Made by a program: the position numbers and the translations under genes. From the NCBI RefSeq assembly GCF_003367355.1, contig NZ_CP031413.1, positions 310,001-374,000 of the forward strand: a DNA stretch of 64,000 nt. Reading direction: 5' to 3'. Origin of the DNA: Lysobacter sp. TY2-98 (GTDB lineage: Bacteria > Pseudomonadota > Gammaproteobacteria > Xanthomonadales > Xanthomonadaceae). Position 1 is the first letter of the stretch. Each line of letters opens with the position of its first letter. The notes under the pieces were generated by a model. That model saw nothing but the letters and a program-made list of their open reading frames with translations. It made no database searches and was not told the DNA's origin. Shown in pieces: positions 25,392 to 34,472 of the stretch.

Positions 25392-26771
25392 TCAGCCGCC
25401 GGACGCCGGCGCGGGGGGCGTGGCTGGCGCGGTAGCAGGCGCCGCGGCACCGACGCGCACGTCGACGTAGGCCTCGCCGCGCAGTTCGCGCAGGTAGAGG
25501 TTCCACTGGTCTTCGAGCTTGCGACGGCCGAGTGTTTCGGCGACCTGCGCACGGCGGTTCTGGTCGCCGACGTTCGACTCGCGCGAGCCCAGCCGCTGCA
25601 GGACGTGCCAGCCGGCCTGCGTACGGAACGGCTTGGAGATGCCGTTGTCGTTGAGCAGCGTGACCTGTGCGCGGAACTCCGGGCCGAACTCGTCGGCGGT
25701 GAACCAGCCGAGGTCGCCGCCCTTGCCGGCCGAGTTCTGGTCCTGAGAATTCGCCTTCGCGAGTTCGGCGAAGTCGGCGCCGCCGGCCAGACGCGCGGCG
25801 AGCGTGTCGGCTTCGGCATGCGCCTGGTCGTCGGTCTTGCCGCCGCCCACGCGGATCAGGATGTGGCGGCCGTGGTACTGCGTGACCATCTGCGCCGGGG
25901 CGCTGGAGGCGTCGCGCACTTCGACCAGCTGCAGCAGCTGGAAGCCGCTCGGGCCGCGAATCGGATCAGTGACCTGGCCCGGCTGCAGGCCGTTGACCAG
26001 CGCCGCGAACGCGCTCGGGATCTCATCCGCCGCGCGCCAGCCCAGGTCGCCGCCTTCCAGCGCGTTCGGGCTATCGGAATAGCGTACCGCCGCGGCCTTG
26101 AAGTCCATCTCGCCACGCCCGATCAAGGCCTTGATGCCGTCGACCTTCTTCTGCGCGGTCTCGATCTGCTCCGCCGTCGCGCCGTCGGGCAGCGACACGA
26201 GGATGTGCGCGAGGTGGTACTGCTTGCCCGACTTCGCCGACGCGGCGAGGGCGGATTCGATTTCGGCTTCGCTGACGTTGACGCGGCTCTGCGCGAAACG
26301 CTGGCGCAGGCGCTGCAGCAGGAGTTCCTCGCGGATCGAGGTGCGGAAATCGGCGTAGCTCGAACCGTCGGCGGTCACGCGCTGACGGAGCTGGTCGACG
26401 CTGACGCCGTTCTGCTGCGCGACCGCGGCGATCGCCTGGTCGACTTCCTCGTCATTGACGCGGATGCCGGTTTCCTGCGCGCGCGCGACCTGCAGCTTGG
26501 TGAGGATCAGGCGCTCGAGCACCTGGCGTTCCAGCACGTCCTGCGGCGGGAGCTGGTTTTCCTTGCCGGCGTACTGCGAGCGGATGTTGGCGACGGCGCG
26601 ATCGAGTTCGCTGCGCAGCACGACGTCCTCGTTCACCACCGCGGCGATGCGATCGAGTTCCTGCGTCTGCGTCTGCGCGAACACCGGCAACGGTGCGACG
26701 GTGGGCGCCACCACCAGGGCGGACAGCAGGCACGCGAGCAGGGTCTTCACCGGGCGGGAGGATGTCGTCAT
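25392..26771 (-). CDS. surA: Periplasmic chaperone/peptidyl-prolyl isomerase SurA
   Basis: 459 residues. Signal peptide 1-32 (cleavage after PVFA), N-terminal chaperone domain (about 38-165), then two parvulin domains: the first around YHLAHILVSLPDG to YSDSPNALEGGDLGWRAADEIPSAF, the second around GRHILIRVGGGKT to GGDLGWFTADEFGPEF and FRTQAGWHVLQ. SurA escorts outer-membrane proteins, including LptD encoded just upstream, to the Bam complex. Its start overlaps the lptD stop by 4 nt (ATGA). A short Ala/Pro-rich C-terminal tail is extra. Confidence 0.96.
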   Translation of the reverse strand: MTTSSRPVKTLLACLLSALVVAPTVAPLPVFAQTQTQELDRIAAVVNEDVVLRSELDRAVANIRSQYAGKENQLPPQDVLERQVLERLILTKLQVARAQETGIRVNDEEVDQAIAAVAQQNGVSVDQLRQRVTADGSSYADFRTSIREELLLQRLRQRFAQSRVNVSEAEIESALAASAKSGKQYHLAHILVSLPDGATAEQIETAQKKVDGIKALIGRGEMDFKAAAVRYSDSPNALEGGDLGWRAADEIPSAFAALVNGLQPGQVTDPIRGPSGFQLLQLVEVRDASSAPAQMVTQYHGRHILIRVGGGKTDDQAHAEADTLAARLAGGADFAELAKANSQDQNSAGKGGDLGWFTADEFGPEFRAQVTLLNDNGISKPFRTQAGWHVLQRLGSRESNVGDQNRRAQVAETLGRRKLEDQWNLYLRELRGEAYVDVRVGAAAPATAPATPPAPASGG

Positions 26772-29218
26772 GGGGTCGAGTCGGAAGTCGTGGAGGTGCC
26801 GTTTTGGACGGGCGGACTCACCGTCTGCGGCGGGACGAGATACAGGTCGTCGCGGTCGTAGCCGAGAATAGCACGGCGCAATACGCGGCTTGCCTTCTGT
26901 CCGGCCGAGCCCAGGCCCTTCAGTTCAACTTCCAGTTGGATTGAGTTGTTCAGGTCACCGGTGCGGTCGCGCAGGTAGCGGCGGCCGACGGCGCGGACCG
27001 CGAGGCAGCAGCTTTCCCACTGGACGCCCGCGATCTCCTCGAGCGGCTTGTGATCGAGGATCGAGTAGTAGTACCGGCCGACGACGCTCCAGTTGTCGGT
27101 GATCGGATACAGGAAGGACACGTCGGCCTGACGCACGAGATCCGGCTGGCTGCCCGCCACCGCAGGGTTGAACGTCGTGTTGCGGCGGTAGCGGTAACCG
27201 AAGTTGAGGATGCCGCGGTCGCCGACGAGGTAGCGCGCACGCAGCGACGCGAGATCCTGACCGCGGATCTTCGGATCCCACTGGTAGGCGCCGTTGATCA
27301 GCCAGCGATCGCTGGGCGAGAAGCTCGACTCCAGCACCCACGCCGACTTGCCCTGCGACACCGGCGACTCGGCGCCGTCGATGATGACGCGGCTGTCCTC
27401 GAAGTAGCGGATCTGGCCCAGGCTGACCGACAGGCGCTCGCGACCATCCGACTCGCTGATGAAGCGCGTGGTCGCCGCGACGGTGAGCTGGTTGGCGTCG
27501 GTCTGGCGATCCGGCCCGGTGTAGCGGTTGTCGCGGAACAACTGGCCCCAGCTGAACGTCATCGGCGCGGTGTCGAACAGCGGAATACCGTTCTGGTCGC
27601 GATACGGAACGTTGAGATAGAACAGGCGCGGTTCGAACGTCTGCAGATAGCGCGTGCCGAGTACCGAGGTGCTGCGGTCGAAGTACATGCCGGCATCAAG
27701 AGTGCTGATCGGCAGGCTGCGCGACGGCGAGAGATCGGTGAGCGGCTGGAGCGCGCGCGTCTGCCAATCGTTGTCGAGCTGCCAGCCCGTGTAGCGCCAT
27801 GCCAGCTTGGGATGCACGAACCAGCTCGCACCGTCGAAGTTGGCGGCGACGTAGGGTTTGAGGTCGAGGCGCGAGCCGTCGAACTGGCCGTTCTGGCCGG
27901 AGTACGTGACGTGTTGGAAGCGCACCATCTCGCCGTCGACACCTGCTTCCAGCCAGCGCCCGAACGGCTGCGCCCAGTGACCGTACAGGCGCGGCAGGCG
28001 GTCGTAGGGCAGGTTGGCGTCGCTCAGCGTGTAGTCGGCGAGCTGGTAGTGGTCGGCGGCTAGGCCGGCATTCCAGTAGCGCCCGCGACCGAACACGCCG
28101 GTCTCGCTGTGCACGAAATAGCTCGAGACGCCGTACAGGCTGTTGCTGAAGTCCTCGAGGTAATGCGTGTCGCTGACCCAGCCGAGGTTCGCGCTCGCGT
28201 AGAACGTCGAGTTGATGTTGTGGATGGCGGTCAGACCGAACTGGCCGCGGTTGCTGTCGGGCAGCGTCGCGCCGGGAATCGGGTTGCCATTGAGATCTTC
28301 GAGGTAGCGTTCCGGACGACGACCGGGCAGGTCGTCCTTCGGCATCCACGCGCCGTAGACGCTGCCGCTGCCCTGCTCGTAGAGCCAGCGGAATTCGGCG
28401 CCCAGGTGCAGGCCGCGCTTGCTCATGTAGCGCGGATACAACGTCGCGTCGTAGTTCGGCGCGATGTTGATGTAGATGGGCTGCTTCCAGTCGAAACCGT
28501 TGCGGTTCGAGCTGGAGATCGACGGGTACAACAGGCCGGTCTGGCGACGGTCGTCCGTCGGGAACGCGAACCACGGCACGTACAGCACCGGCACCTTGCC
28601 GACGCGCAGCGTGGCGTTGTGCGCGACGCCGCGGCCCTTCGCGAGATCGATGTCGATCTCCTTCGCACGCAGCTCCCATGCACGCTGGCCGGGATCGCAG
28701 GTCGAATAGGTGCCGCCGTACAGCGCGCCGTTCTGGTCCTTGAGCGCGATCTTCTCGGCACCGCCGTTGCCGCGACGACGCATCAGCTGGTACTGCAGGT
28801 CGTTGATGGTGTGGGTGTCGGATTCCTGGTTGCCCTCGGCGCTCTTGGCGACGATGCGCATGCCCGAATCCTGGTACCGCACGCTGCCGTCGGCCTTGTA
28901 GTCGCCGGACGTCTGGTTGTAGATCAGGCGATCGGTGCCGAGGAACTGGTCGCCGCGACGCAGCTGCACGTTGCCCTGCACGAGCGTATCGGTCGACTCC
29001 GACCCCTGCAGCGTGTCGCCCTCGATGTCGGTGGGCTGGGTCACGCGGGTGGCGGTGTCGCCGGACGCCGGCGTCGCCACGCCTTCGAACGCGGGCACCG
29101 CGTCGCGCAACGGGCACAGGCTCCAGTCCTCCTTCTCCTCGGCGGCCATTGCGGGGAGCGCGATGGCGATGCACAGCGATAACGGGAGCAGGCGGAGAGT
29201 GGGTCGCACGCGGGGCAT
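26768..29218 (-). CDS. lptD: LPS assembly outer-membrane protein LptD
   Basis: 816 residues. Signal peptide 1-25, an OstA/jellyroll periplasmic domain (about 70-230; [40 protein letters not shown]), then a large beta-barrel. LptD with LptE inserts lipopolysaccharide into the outer leaflet. Four cysteines match the disulfide pattern of E. coli LptD: Cys35 (DWSLCPL), one in YSTCDPG, and the adjacent pair in WESCCLAV. The ATG at 29218 immediately precedes the hydrophobic signal; longer in-frame starts exist but would bury it. First gene of the lptD-surA-pdxA operon. Confidence 0.95.
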   Translation of the reverse strand: MPRVRPTLRLLPLSLCIAIALPAMAAEEKEDWSLCPLRDAVPAFEGVATPASGDTATRVTQPTDIEGDTLQGSESTDTLVQGNVQLRRGDQFLGTDRLIYNQTSGDYKADGSVRYQDSGMRIVAKSAEGNQESDTHTINDLQYQLMRRRGNGGAEKIALKDQNGALYGGTYSTCDPGQRAWELRAKEIDIDLAKGRGVAHNATLRVGKVPVLYVPWFAFPTDDRRQTGLLYPSISSSNRNGFDWKQPIYINIAPNYDATLYPRYMSKRGLHLGAEFRWLYEQGSGSVYGAWMPKDDLPGRRPERYLEDLNGNPIPGATLPDSNRGQFGLTAIHNINSTFYASANLGWVSDTHYLEDFSNSLYGVSSYFVHSETGVFGRGRYWNAGLAADHYQLADYTLSDANLPYDRLPRLYGHWAQPFGRWLEAGVDGEMVRFQHVTYSGQNGQFDGSRLDLKPYVAANFDGASWFVHPKLAWRYTGWQLDNDWQTRALQPLTDLSPSRSLPISTLDAGMYFDRSTSVLGTRYLQTFEPRLFYLNVPYRDQNGIPLFDTAPMTFSWGQLFRDNRYTGPDRQTDANQLTVAATTRFISESDGRERLSVSLGQIRYFEDSRVIIDGAESPVSQGKSAWVLESSFSPSDRWLINGAYQWDPKIRGQDLASLRARYLVGDRGILNFGYRYRRNTTFNPAVAGSQPDLVRQADVSFLYPITDNWSVVGRYYYSILDHKPLEEIAGVQWESCCLAVRAVGRRYLRDRTGDLNNSIQLEVELKGLGSAGQKASRVLRRAILGYDRDDLYLVPPQTVSPPVQNGTSTTSDSTP

Positions 29219-29319
29219 TCCGTCTAGGTGAATGGCGTTTCGGCCATCGGGCGGGTAGCTTGCCGTATCCCCGACGGGGCGGCAACGCGGCAGGATCGGG
29301 GTTTCCCGGTGGAGGCGAC

Positions 29320-29745
29320 ATGAGTTCGGATGACGCGCAGAGCGCAAACGCACCGGCACACACCGACGAGGAGTGGCGCGCCAAGCTGACGCCCGAGCAG
29401 TACGCGGTCTGCCGATGTTCGGCCACCGAGCGCGCGTTCACCGGCAAGTTCTGGAACCACAAGGCCGCGGGCAGCTACACCTGTGTGGCCTGCGGCGCGC
29501 ACCTGTTCCTATCGGTCGACAAGTACGACTCGGGCAGCGGATGGCCGAGTTTCGTTCGGCCAGCCAAGCCCGACGCGGTGTCCGAGCACGCGGACGCGAG
29601 CCACGGCATGCGCCGTGTCGAAGTGAAGTGCGCGCATTGCGAGTCGCACCTCGGCCACGTGTTCCCGGACGGCCCGCCGCCCACCGGGCTGCGCTACTGC
29701 ATCAATTCGGCCGCGCTCGATTTCGAGCCCGAGCCGACGGGCTGA
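29320..29745 (+). CDS. msrB: Peptide-methionine (R)-S-oxide reductase
   Basis: 141 residues. MsrB reduces methionine-R-sulfoxide in proteins. Zinc site CVAC (55-58) and CAHC (104-107), catalytic Cys127 in [11 protein letters not shown], and SGSGWPSF and [10 protein letters not shown] typical of the fold. Two extra cysteines at 31 and 33 ([13 protein letters not shown]) lie where some MsrB proteins carry a recycling cysteine, which is a possibility only. GGAGG lies 6 nt before the ATG. Cytoplasmic; crcB follows after 2 bp. Confidence 0.95.
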   Translation: MSSDDAQSANAPAHTDEEWRAKLTPEQYAVCRCSATERAFTGKFWNHKAAGSYTCVACGAHLFLSVDKYDSGSGWPSFVRPAKPDAVSEHADASHGMRRVEVKCAHCESHLGHVFPDGPPPTGLRYCINSAALDFEPEPTG

Positions 29746-29747
29746 GC

Positions 29748-30128
29748 ATGCGCGAACTGCTCCTGGTCGGACTCGGCGGTGCGATCGGTGCGATGGCGCG
29801 TCATGCCGCCGGCGCCGCTCTGCTGGCGACATCGAGTGCGTGGAAGTTTCCGGTCGGCACGTTGGCCGTGAACGTGTCCGGCTGTCTTCTGATCGGCGTG
29901 TTCGCCGCGTTCGCCGAGATGCTGCCGGGACTCAACGGCCCCGCGCGGCTGTTCCTGGTGACGGGCGTGCTCGGCGGTTACACCACGTTCTCGGCGTTCG
30001 GCCTCGAGACCCTGCTGATGCTGCGCCGGGGCGACACGATGCTCGCGACGGGCTATGTCGCCGCGAGCATCGTGCTGGGCCTGGCCGCGGTGTGGCTCGG
30101 CATGAAGGCCGTCCTGCTTGTGCGCTGA
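29748..30128 (+). CDS. crcB: Fluoride exporter CrcB/Fluc
   Basis: 126 residues, four transmembrane helices. Dual-topology fluoride channel: GLGGAIGAMARHAAG (with the conserved Gly-Gly and Arg), FPVGTLAVNVSGCLLIG (pore Asn), and GVLGGYTTFSAFGLETLLML (phenylalanine box and TTFS). No fluoride riboswitch is recognisable upstream of the msrB-crcB pair. Its stop codon directly abuts that of convergent pepQ (TGATCA). Confidence 0.95.
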   Translation: MRELLLVGLGGAIGAMARHAAGAALLATSSAWKFPVGTLAVNVSGCLLIGVFAAFAEMLPGLNGPARLFLVTGVLGGYTTFSAFGLETLLMLRRGDTMLATGYVAASIVLGLAAVWLGMKAVLLVR

Positions 30129-31454
30129 TCAGGCGGCGGCGAACGCGTCGCGCGTCAGGTTCAACGGGGCGCCGTCGGTGCAGGCCACGTCGTCCTCGAT
30201 GCGGATGCCGCCGAACGGGCGGAATGCCTCGACACGCGACCAGTCCACGCTGTCGGCATGAGGCCCGGCGCGCAGGTCGTCGAGCAGCATGTCGATGAAG
30301 TACAGGCCGGGCTCGATCGTCACCACCATGCCTGGCGCCAGCGTGCGTGTCAGGCGCAAGTAGGGATGGCCTTCGGGTTTCGACAACGTCGCGCCGCCCG
30401 CGTCGTCCGAGGCGAAACCCGCGACATCGTGCACCTGCAGGCCGATGCCGTGGCCGATGCCGTGCGGGAAGAATGTGCCGCTGACGCCTGTTTCCACGGC
30501 AACCTCGGGCGACACACGCAGCACGCCGTGATCGCGCAGCACGCGGGCAAGCGCGAGGTGCGCGTCGAGATGCAGTTGGCGATAGTCGAAGCCCGAACGC
30601 ACCTGCGCGCACATGCGCTGCTGGGCGGTGTCGACGTCGTTGATCAGCGCCTGGAATTCGCTCGCGTGGTCGCGCGCATAGGTGCGGGTGATGTCGCAGG
30701 CGTACCCGCCGAACGAGGCGCCGGCATCGATCAGGAAGCTGCGGATGTCGGCGGGTGCATCGCGATCGAGCTCGGTGTAGTGCAGCACAGCGCCGTGTTC
30801 GTTGAGCGCGACGATGTTGCCGTAGGGCAGGTCGTTGGCGTCCTGGCGCGCGGCCGCGCAATAGGCAAGGTGGATGTCGAATTCGGAGCGCCCTTCGCGG
30901 AACGCGGCTTCGGCGGCGCGGTGCGCGCGCACGCCGATGCGCGAGGCCTCGCGCATCATCGCGATCTCGTACGGCGTCTTGAATGCGCGGTGGTATTCAA
31001 GGTAGGCGACGACCGCCGGCGGATTGTTCGGGGCATACTCGCCCAGCGCGCTCTGCGGTTCGCCGACGATCGCGCACCTGCCAGGAGGGGGCAGGTGGGA
31101 GGCGGCTTCGTCCGCGGTCCGGATCACGACGATGTCGAAATGATCGACCCACCAGCCCTTCGGCGCCTGCGGAACGACATGCCAATAATCGCGGGGCTGC
31201 AGATAAATCAGTTTCGGCCGTTGACCCGGAGTAGCGACCAGCCAGCTTCCGGGGTTGCGCACGAGCGGCAGCCAGGCCTTGAACTGCGGGTTGACCGCAT
31301 AGGGATAGTCACGGTCGTCGAACGCCTGGTAATGCAGGGTGCCGCTGGGCACGACGAGGTGGTCGAAGCCACCGCGTTCGAGCGCGATGGCAGTCCGGGC
31401 CTGCAGCACTTCGATGTGACGGGCGTACAGGGACGGGAGCGAAGGATCGGTCAT
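30129..31454 (-). CDS. pepQ: Xaa-Pro dipeptidase
   Basis: 441 residues. Cleaves dipeptides with C-terminal proline. Creatinase-like N-terminal domain (1-155), then a pita-bread metallopeptidase domain with the dinuclear metal ligands: LIDAGASFGGYACDITRTY (two Asp), FFPHGIGHGIGLQVHD (His), TIEPGLYF (Glu) and GGIRIEDDVAC (Glu). Its start codon overlaps the start codon of the divergent GGDEF-EAL gene within a CATG (31452-31455). No Shine-Dalgarno is visible; GATCCT 6 nt upstream is a weak -10-like sequence. Confidence 0.95.
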   Translation of the reverse strand: MTDPSLPSLYARHIEVLQARTAIALERGGFDHLVVPSGTLHYQAFDDRDYPYAVNPQFKAWLPLVRNPGSWLVATPGQRPKLIYLQPRDYWHVVPQAPKGWWVDHFDIVVIRTADEAASHLPPPGRCAIVGEPQSALGEYAPNNPPAVVAYLEYHRAFKTPYEIAMMREASRIGVRAHRAAEAAFREGRSEFDIHLAYCAAARQDANDLPYGNIVALNEHGAVLHYTELDRDAPADIRSFLIDAGASFGGYACDITRTYARDHASEFQALINDVDTAQQRMCAQVRSGFDYRQLHLDAHLALARVLRDHGVLRVSPEVAVETGVSGTFFPHGIGHGIGLQVHDVAGFASDDAGGATLSKPEGHPYLRLTRTLAPGMVVTIEPGLYFIDMLLDDLRAGPHADSVDWSRVEAFRPFGGIRIEDDVACTDGAPLNLTRDAFAAA

Positions 31455-34122
31455 GTCGACAGGATCAGGGGGCGACGACGTGGATTCTGACCCATCCGCC
31501 CGCCGGGCGCCGGGCGCCGGCACACGGCGGCCGCGGCGCGCGTGGGCGGCGAGCCTGCTGGCGTTCGGCGTCGGCATCGCGTTGACGATCGCGCTGCTGG
31601 GCGCGCAACTGCATCGCGCGCGCTTGCAGCGGGCGCAGCAGCTCGATGCGCTCGCCGATGGCGAGATCGGCGCGTTGCGGGAGCAGCTGCGGTCCTACGA
31701 CCTCGCACTGCGTGCGCTGCAGGCCGGGTTCCTGGCGCGCGAGGTGGATTTCACCGGCTTCGACCGGCTCTATCGCACGCTCAATCTGCGCAAGCGCCTG
31801 CCGGGGCTGCAGGCCGTCGTGTATTCCGTGCCGCGTCCGGGCGCTGACGGCATCCATTACCCCACGCTCTACGTCGCACCGCTGGATGGCAACGAACGCG
31901 TGCTCGGCCTCGACGTGCGCACGCAGCCGGCCAATCTGGTGGCGCTGGAACAGTCACGCGACACCGATCGCCCGGTGCTGTCCGCACCGTTTCGCCTGGT
32001 TCAGGACCCACCGGGCCACGCGCCCGACGGTCTGCTGTTGCGCCTGCCCGCCTACAGCCCCGGTGACGTGCCGACCACGCTGGAGGCGCGTCGCGCACGC
32101 TTCGTCGGTTCGCTGGCGATGTCGTTCCGGATTTCGCGACTGACGCAGGACGCCTTCCGCCCCGAATGGCGCCGCGCGTTGCACCTGCGCGTGACCGATG
32201 TCGACGCGACGCCGAACGCGCTCGTGTTCGATTCGAGTCCGGGGCATGCTCCGGCGGGCGACGCCTGGCACCAGACGCACACGATCGCGTTCGCGGGCCG
32301 CCACTGGCGCGTCGAGATGCACGACGCGCTCGACGGCCATTTCGACGTTCGCGAAAGCCTGCCGCTGCTGATCGCGGGCATCGCCGGCAGCGTGCTGTTC
32401 GCGCTGTGGATCGCCGCGCTCGCCGGCGCCCGGCAGCGCGCGCTGGAAGTCGGCGAGGCGATGAGCCGTCGCTACCGCGAGAGCGAGGAACGCTTCCGCG
32501 TCGTCAACGAACTGCTTCCCGCGCTCGTGCTGCTCGTGCGCGAGGAAGACGGCAGCGTGATGTACGCGAACCAGGCGGCGCGCATCCGGCTCGGAGAAAA
32601 CGTCGACGGTGCGCAGATCGAAGCCCTGTTCGAGGACGCACACCGCCGCGCGGAGGTGATGCAGGCGGAGGATCCGGGCTGGGATGGCGTCGAAGCGATG
32701 TTGCGCAGCACGAATGGCGATCGCTTCTGGGCCAGCGTGTCGATGTCGCGGGTGCGCATCAACGGACGCTGGAAGCGGCTGGTCGTCGCGTCGGACATCT
32801 CCCAGCAGCGTCAGCTCACCGAGCTGCTGAGTTACCAGGCCTCCCACGATGCGCTCACCGAACTGTTCAATCGTCGCGAGTTCGAGCGGCACGTCGAGCG
32901 CACCCTCGCGCATTCGGGGTCGGGGACGACGCGCTATGCACTGCTCTACGTCGACCTCGACCAGTTCAAGCTGATCAACGACACCTCCGGCCACGCCGCG
33001 GGTGACCAGCTGCTGTCGCAGCTCGCGCAGGTGATGCGTGAGCAGCTGCGCTCGGGTGACGTGCTGGCGCGTTTGGGCGGCGATGAATTCGGCGTGCTCG
33101 CCTGCGACGTGCAGGACGAAGCCGCCGCGCGCCTCGTGGCCGAGCGCCTGCGCCAACACATCGACGGCTATACCTTCGTGTGGGAGCAGTCGAGCTACGG
33201 CATCACGGCAAGCATCGGCGGCGTGCTGCTCGATCCGTCGAGCTCGCTGAAGGAGCTGTTCGCCCAAGCCGACAGCGCCTGCTACATGGCGAAGGAAGCG
33301 GGCCGCAACCGCGTGCACTTCTTCTCGACCGGCGACAACGCGATGGCGCAGCGTCGCACCGAAATGGAGTGGGCGCATCGCTTGCGCTGGGCGCTCGAGT
33401 CGCAGCGCTTTCGCCTGTATTTCCAGGAAGTGCATCCGCTGGCCAGCCTCGCCGGCGGCACGCGCATCGAACTGCTGCTGCGCCTGCTCGATGAGGACGA
33501 CCGCATCGTGCCGCCGGGGGCGTTCATTCCCGCAGCAGAGCGTTACGGCCTGATGCCGAACATCGATCGCTGGGTGGTCGAAACCGCGCTGGCGAACATC
33601 GACCGCCTGCATCCGGAAGGACGCGGTCTGTCGATGGTGGCGATCAATCTCTCTGGCGCCACGATCGAGGACGAGTCGTTCGTCGAACGCATCCTCGAAC
33701 TGATCACGCGCTACGACATCGATCCACGCAGGCTCTGCTTCGAGATCACCGAGACGCTCGCCGTGCGCAACCTCGCGCAGGTCTCGCGTTTCATGGGCCA
33801 GCTGCGCAAGGCCGGCTGCCGCATTTCGCTGGACGACTTCGGCGTCGGCATGTCGTCGTTCGGTTATCTCAAGAACCTGCCGGTCGACATGATCAAGATC
33901 GACGGCAGCTTCGTGCAGGATCTCGCCAGCGATCCGATGAGCCACGCGATCGTGCGTGCGGTGACGGACATCGGCCATCAGCGCGGCATGCAGGTCGTCG
34001 CCGAATGGGTCGACAGCGACGCCATCATCCGCGCGCTGACGGAGATCGGCGTCGACCACGCGCAGGGCTTCGCGCTGCACCGGCCCGAGCCGGCGCAACT
34101 GCATTACTCGGATCAGACGTAG
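31453..34122 (+). CDS. CHASE-PAS-GGDEF-EAL cyclic-di-GMP signalling protein
   Basis: 889 residues. TM1 about 29-52, periplasmic CHASE-type domain (about 80-295), TM2 about 300-325, PAS (about 340-455), GGDEF (about 465-625) and EAL (about 640-885). The GGDEF motif is intact at 542-546, with inhibitory site RSGD at 533-536, so cyclase activity is likely. In the EAL domain the signature Glu673 is followed by Leu-Leu (ELL instead of EAL) while NLSG, the glutamate in CFEITET, DDFGVGMSSF, KID and AEWVD are kept, so phosphodiesterase activity is also possible. AAGGA 7 nt before the ATG supports this start. The gene faces a PilZ gene with a 10-bp 3' overlap. Confidence 0.93.
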   Translation: MSTGSGGDDVDSDPSARRAPGAGTRRPRRAWAASLLAFGVGIALTIALLGAQLHRARLQRAQQLDALADGEIGALREQLRSYDLALRALQAGFLAREVDFTGFDRLYRTLNLRKRLPGLQAVVYSVPRPGADGIHYPTLYVAPLDGNERVLGLDVRTQPANLVALEQSRDTDRPVLSAPFRLVQDPPGHAPDGLLLRLPAYSPGDVPTTLEARRARFVGSLAMSFRISRLTQDAFRPEWRRALHLRVTDVDATPNALVFDSSPGHAPAGDAWHQTHTIAFAGRHWRVEMHDALDGHFDVRESLPLLIAGIAGSVLFALWIAALAGARQRALEVGEAMSRRYRESEERFRVVNELLPALVLLVREEDGSVMYANQAARIRLGENVDGAQIEALFEDAHRRAEVMQAEDPGWDGVEAMLRSTNGDRFWASVSMSRVRINGRWKRLVVASDISQQRQLTELLSYQASHDALTELFNRREFERHVERTLAHSGSGTTRYALLYVDLDQFKLINDTSGHAAGDQLLSQLAQVMREQLRSGDVLARLGGDEFGVLACDVQDEAAARLVAERLRQHIDGYTFVWEQSSYGITASIGGVLLDPSSSLKELFAQADSACYMAKEAGRNRVHFFSTGDNAMAQRRTEMEWAHRLRWALESQRFRLYFQEVHPLASLAGGTRIELLLRLLDEDDRIVPPGAFIPAAERYGLMPNIDRWVVETALANIDRLHPEGRGLSMVAINLSGATIEDESFVERILELITRYDIDPRRLCFEITETLAVRNLAQVSRFMGQLRKAGCRISLDDFGVGMSSFGYLKNLPVDMIKIDGSFVQDLASDPMSHAIVRAVTDIGHQRGMQVVAEWVDSDAIIRALTEIGVDHAQGFALHRPEPAQLHYSDQT

Positions 34123-34472
34123 GTCGCGCCGGGGGCGTCGATCCAATCGCGCAGGCGTTCGATCTGGCCGTCGTCGAGCGACAGGAAGCGGAAGCCGGTC
34201 CACGCCTGGCCCGGCGCCGACGCATCGTTCTGCCACAGCAGGTGCGCGCCGACTTCAAACGCGTGGCGGTTGCCGGCACGGTCGGAGAGCACGAAGCGCA
34301 GCTGGTAAAGGCAGTCCTCGTACAGCGGAGCGTTCGCGAGCAATAGCAGCCCGCTTTCGGAGACGTTGCCGAGCTGGCCGATCGCCTTTTCGGTCATGTC
34401 GTCGATGACGTCGACGCGATCGTCGACGCGACGACGGCGGGCGCGGCGAGCTTCGTCCGCAAGCGTGTTCAT
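34113..34472 (-). CDS. PilZ-domain protein
   Basis: 119 residues, one PilZ domain, the c-di-GMP receptor fold. An Arg-rich N-terminal segment (RRARRRRVDDR, providing the RxxxR element) is followed by NVSESGLLLLA (the D/NxSxxG element) and a beta-barrel GAHLLWQNDASAPGQAWTGFRFLSL. Both binding motifs are kept, so nucleotide binding is likely. Start overlaps the DUF1631 stop by 4 nt (ATGA), and the 3' end overlaps the opposing GGDEF-EAL gene. Confidence 0.88.
   Translation of the reverse strand: MNTLADEARRARRRRVDDRVDVIDDMTEKAIGQLGNVSESGLLLLANAPLYEDCLYQLRFVLSDRAGNRHAFEVGAHLLWQNDASAPGQAWTGFRFLSLDDGQIERLRDWIDAPGATYV

Noticed and set aside
24909..26861. 650-codon plus-strand frame antisense to pdxA and surA
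   Set aside because: Crosses the boundary of two real genes; no domain recognised.
29219..29319. Possible fluoride riboswitch ahead of msrB-crcB
   Set aside because: The conserved crcB-motif segments are not present in this 101-bp gap.
31954..34236. 760-codon open frame antisense to the GGDEF-EAL gene
   Set aside because: Composition dominated by Arg, His, Gln and Val as expected for the complement of GC-rich codons; the sense gene has intact catalytic motifs.
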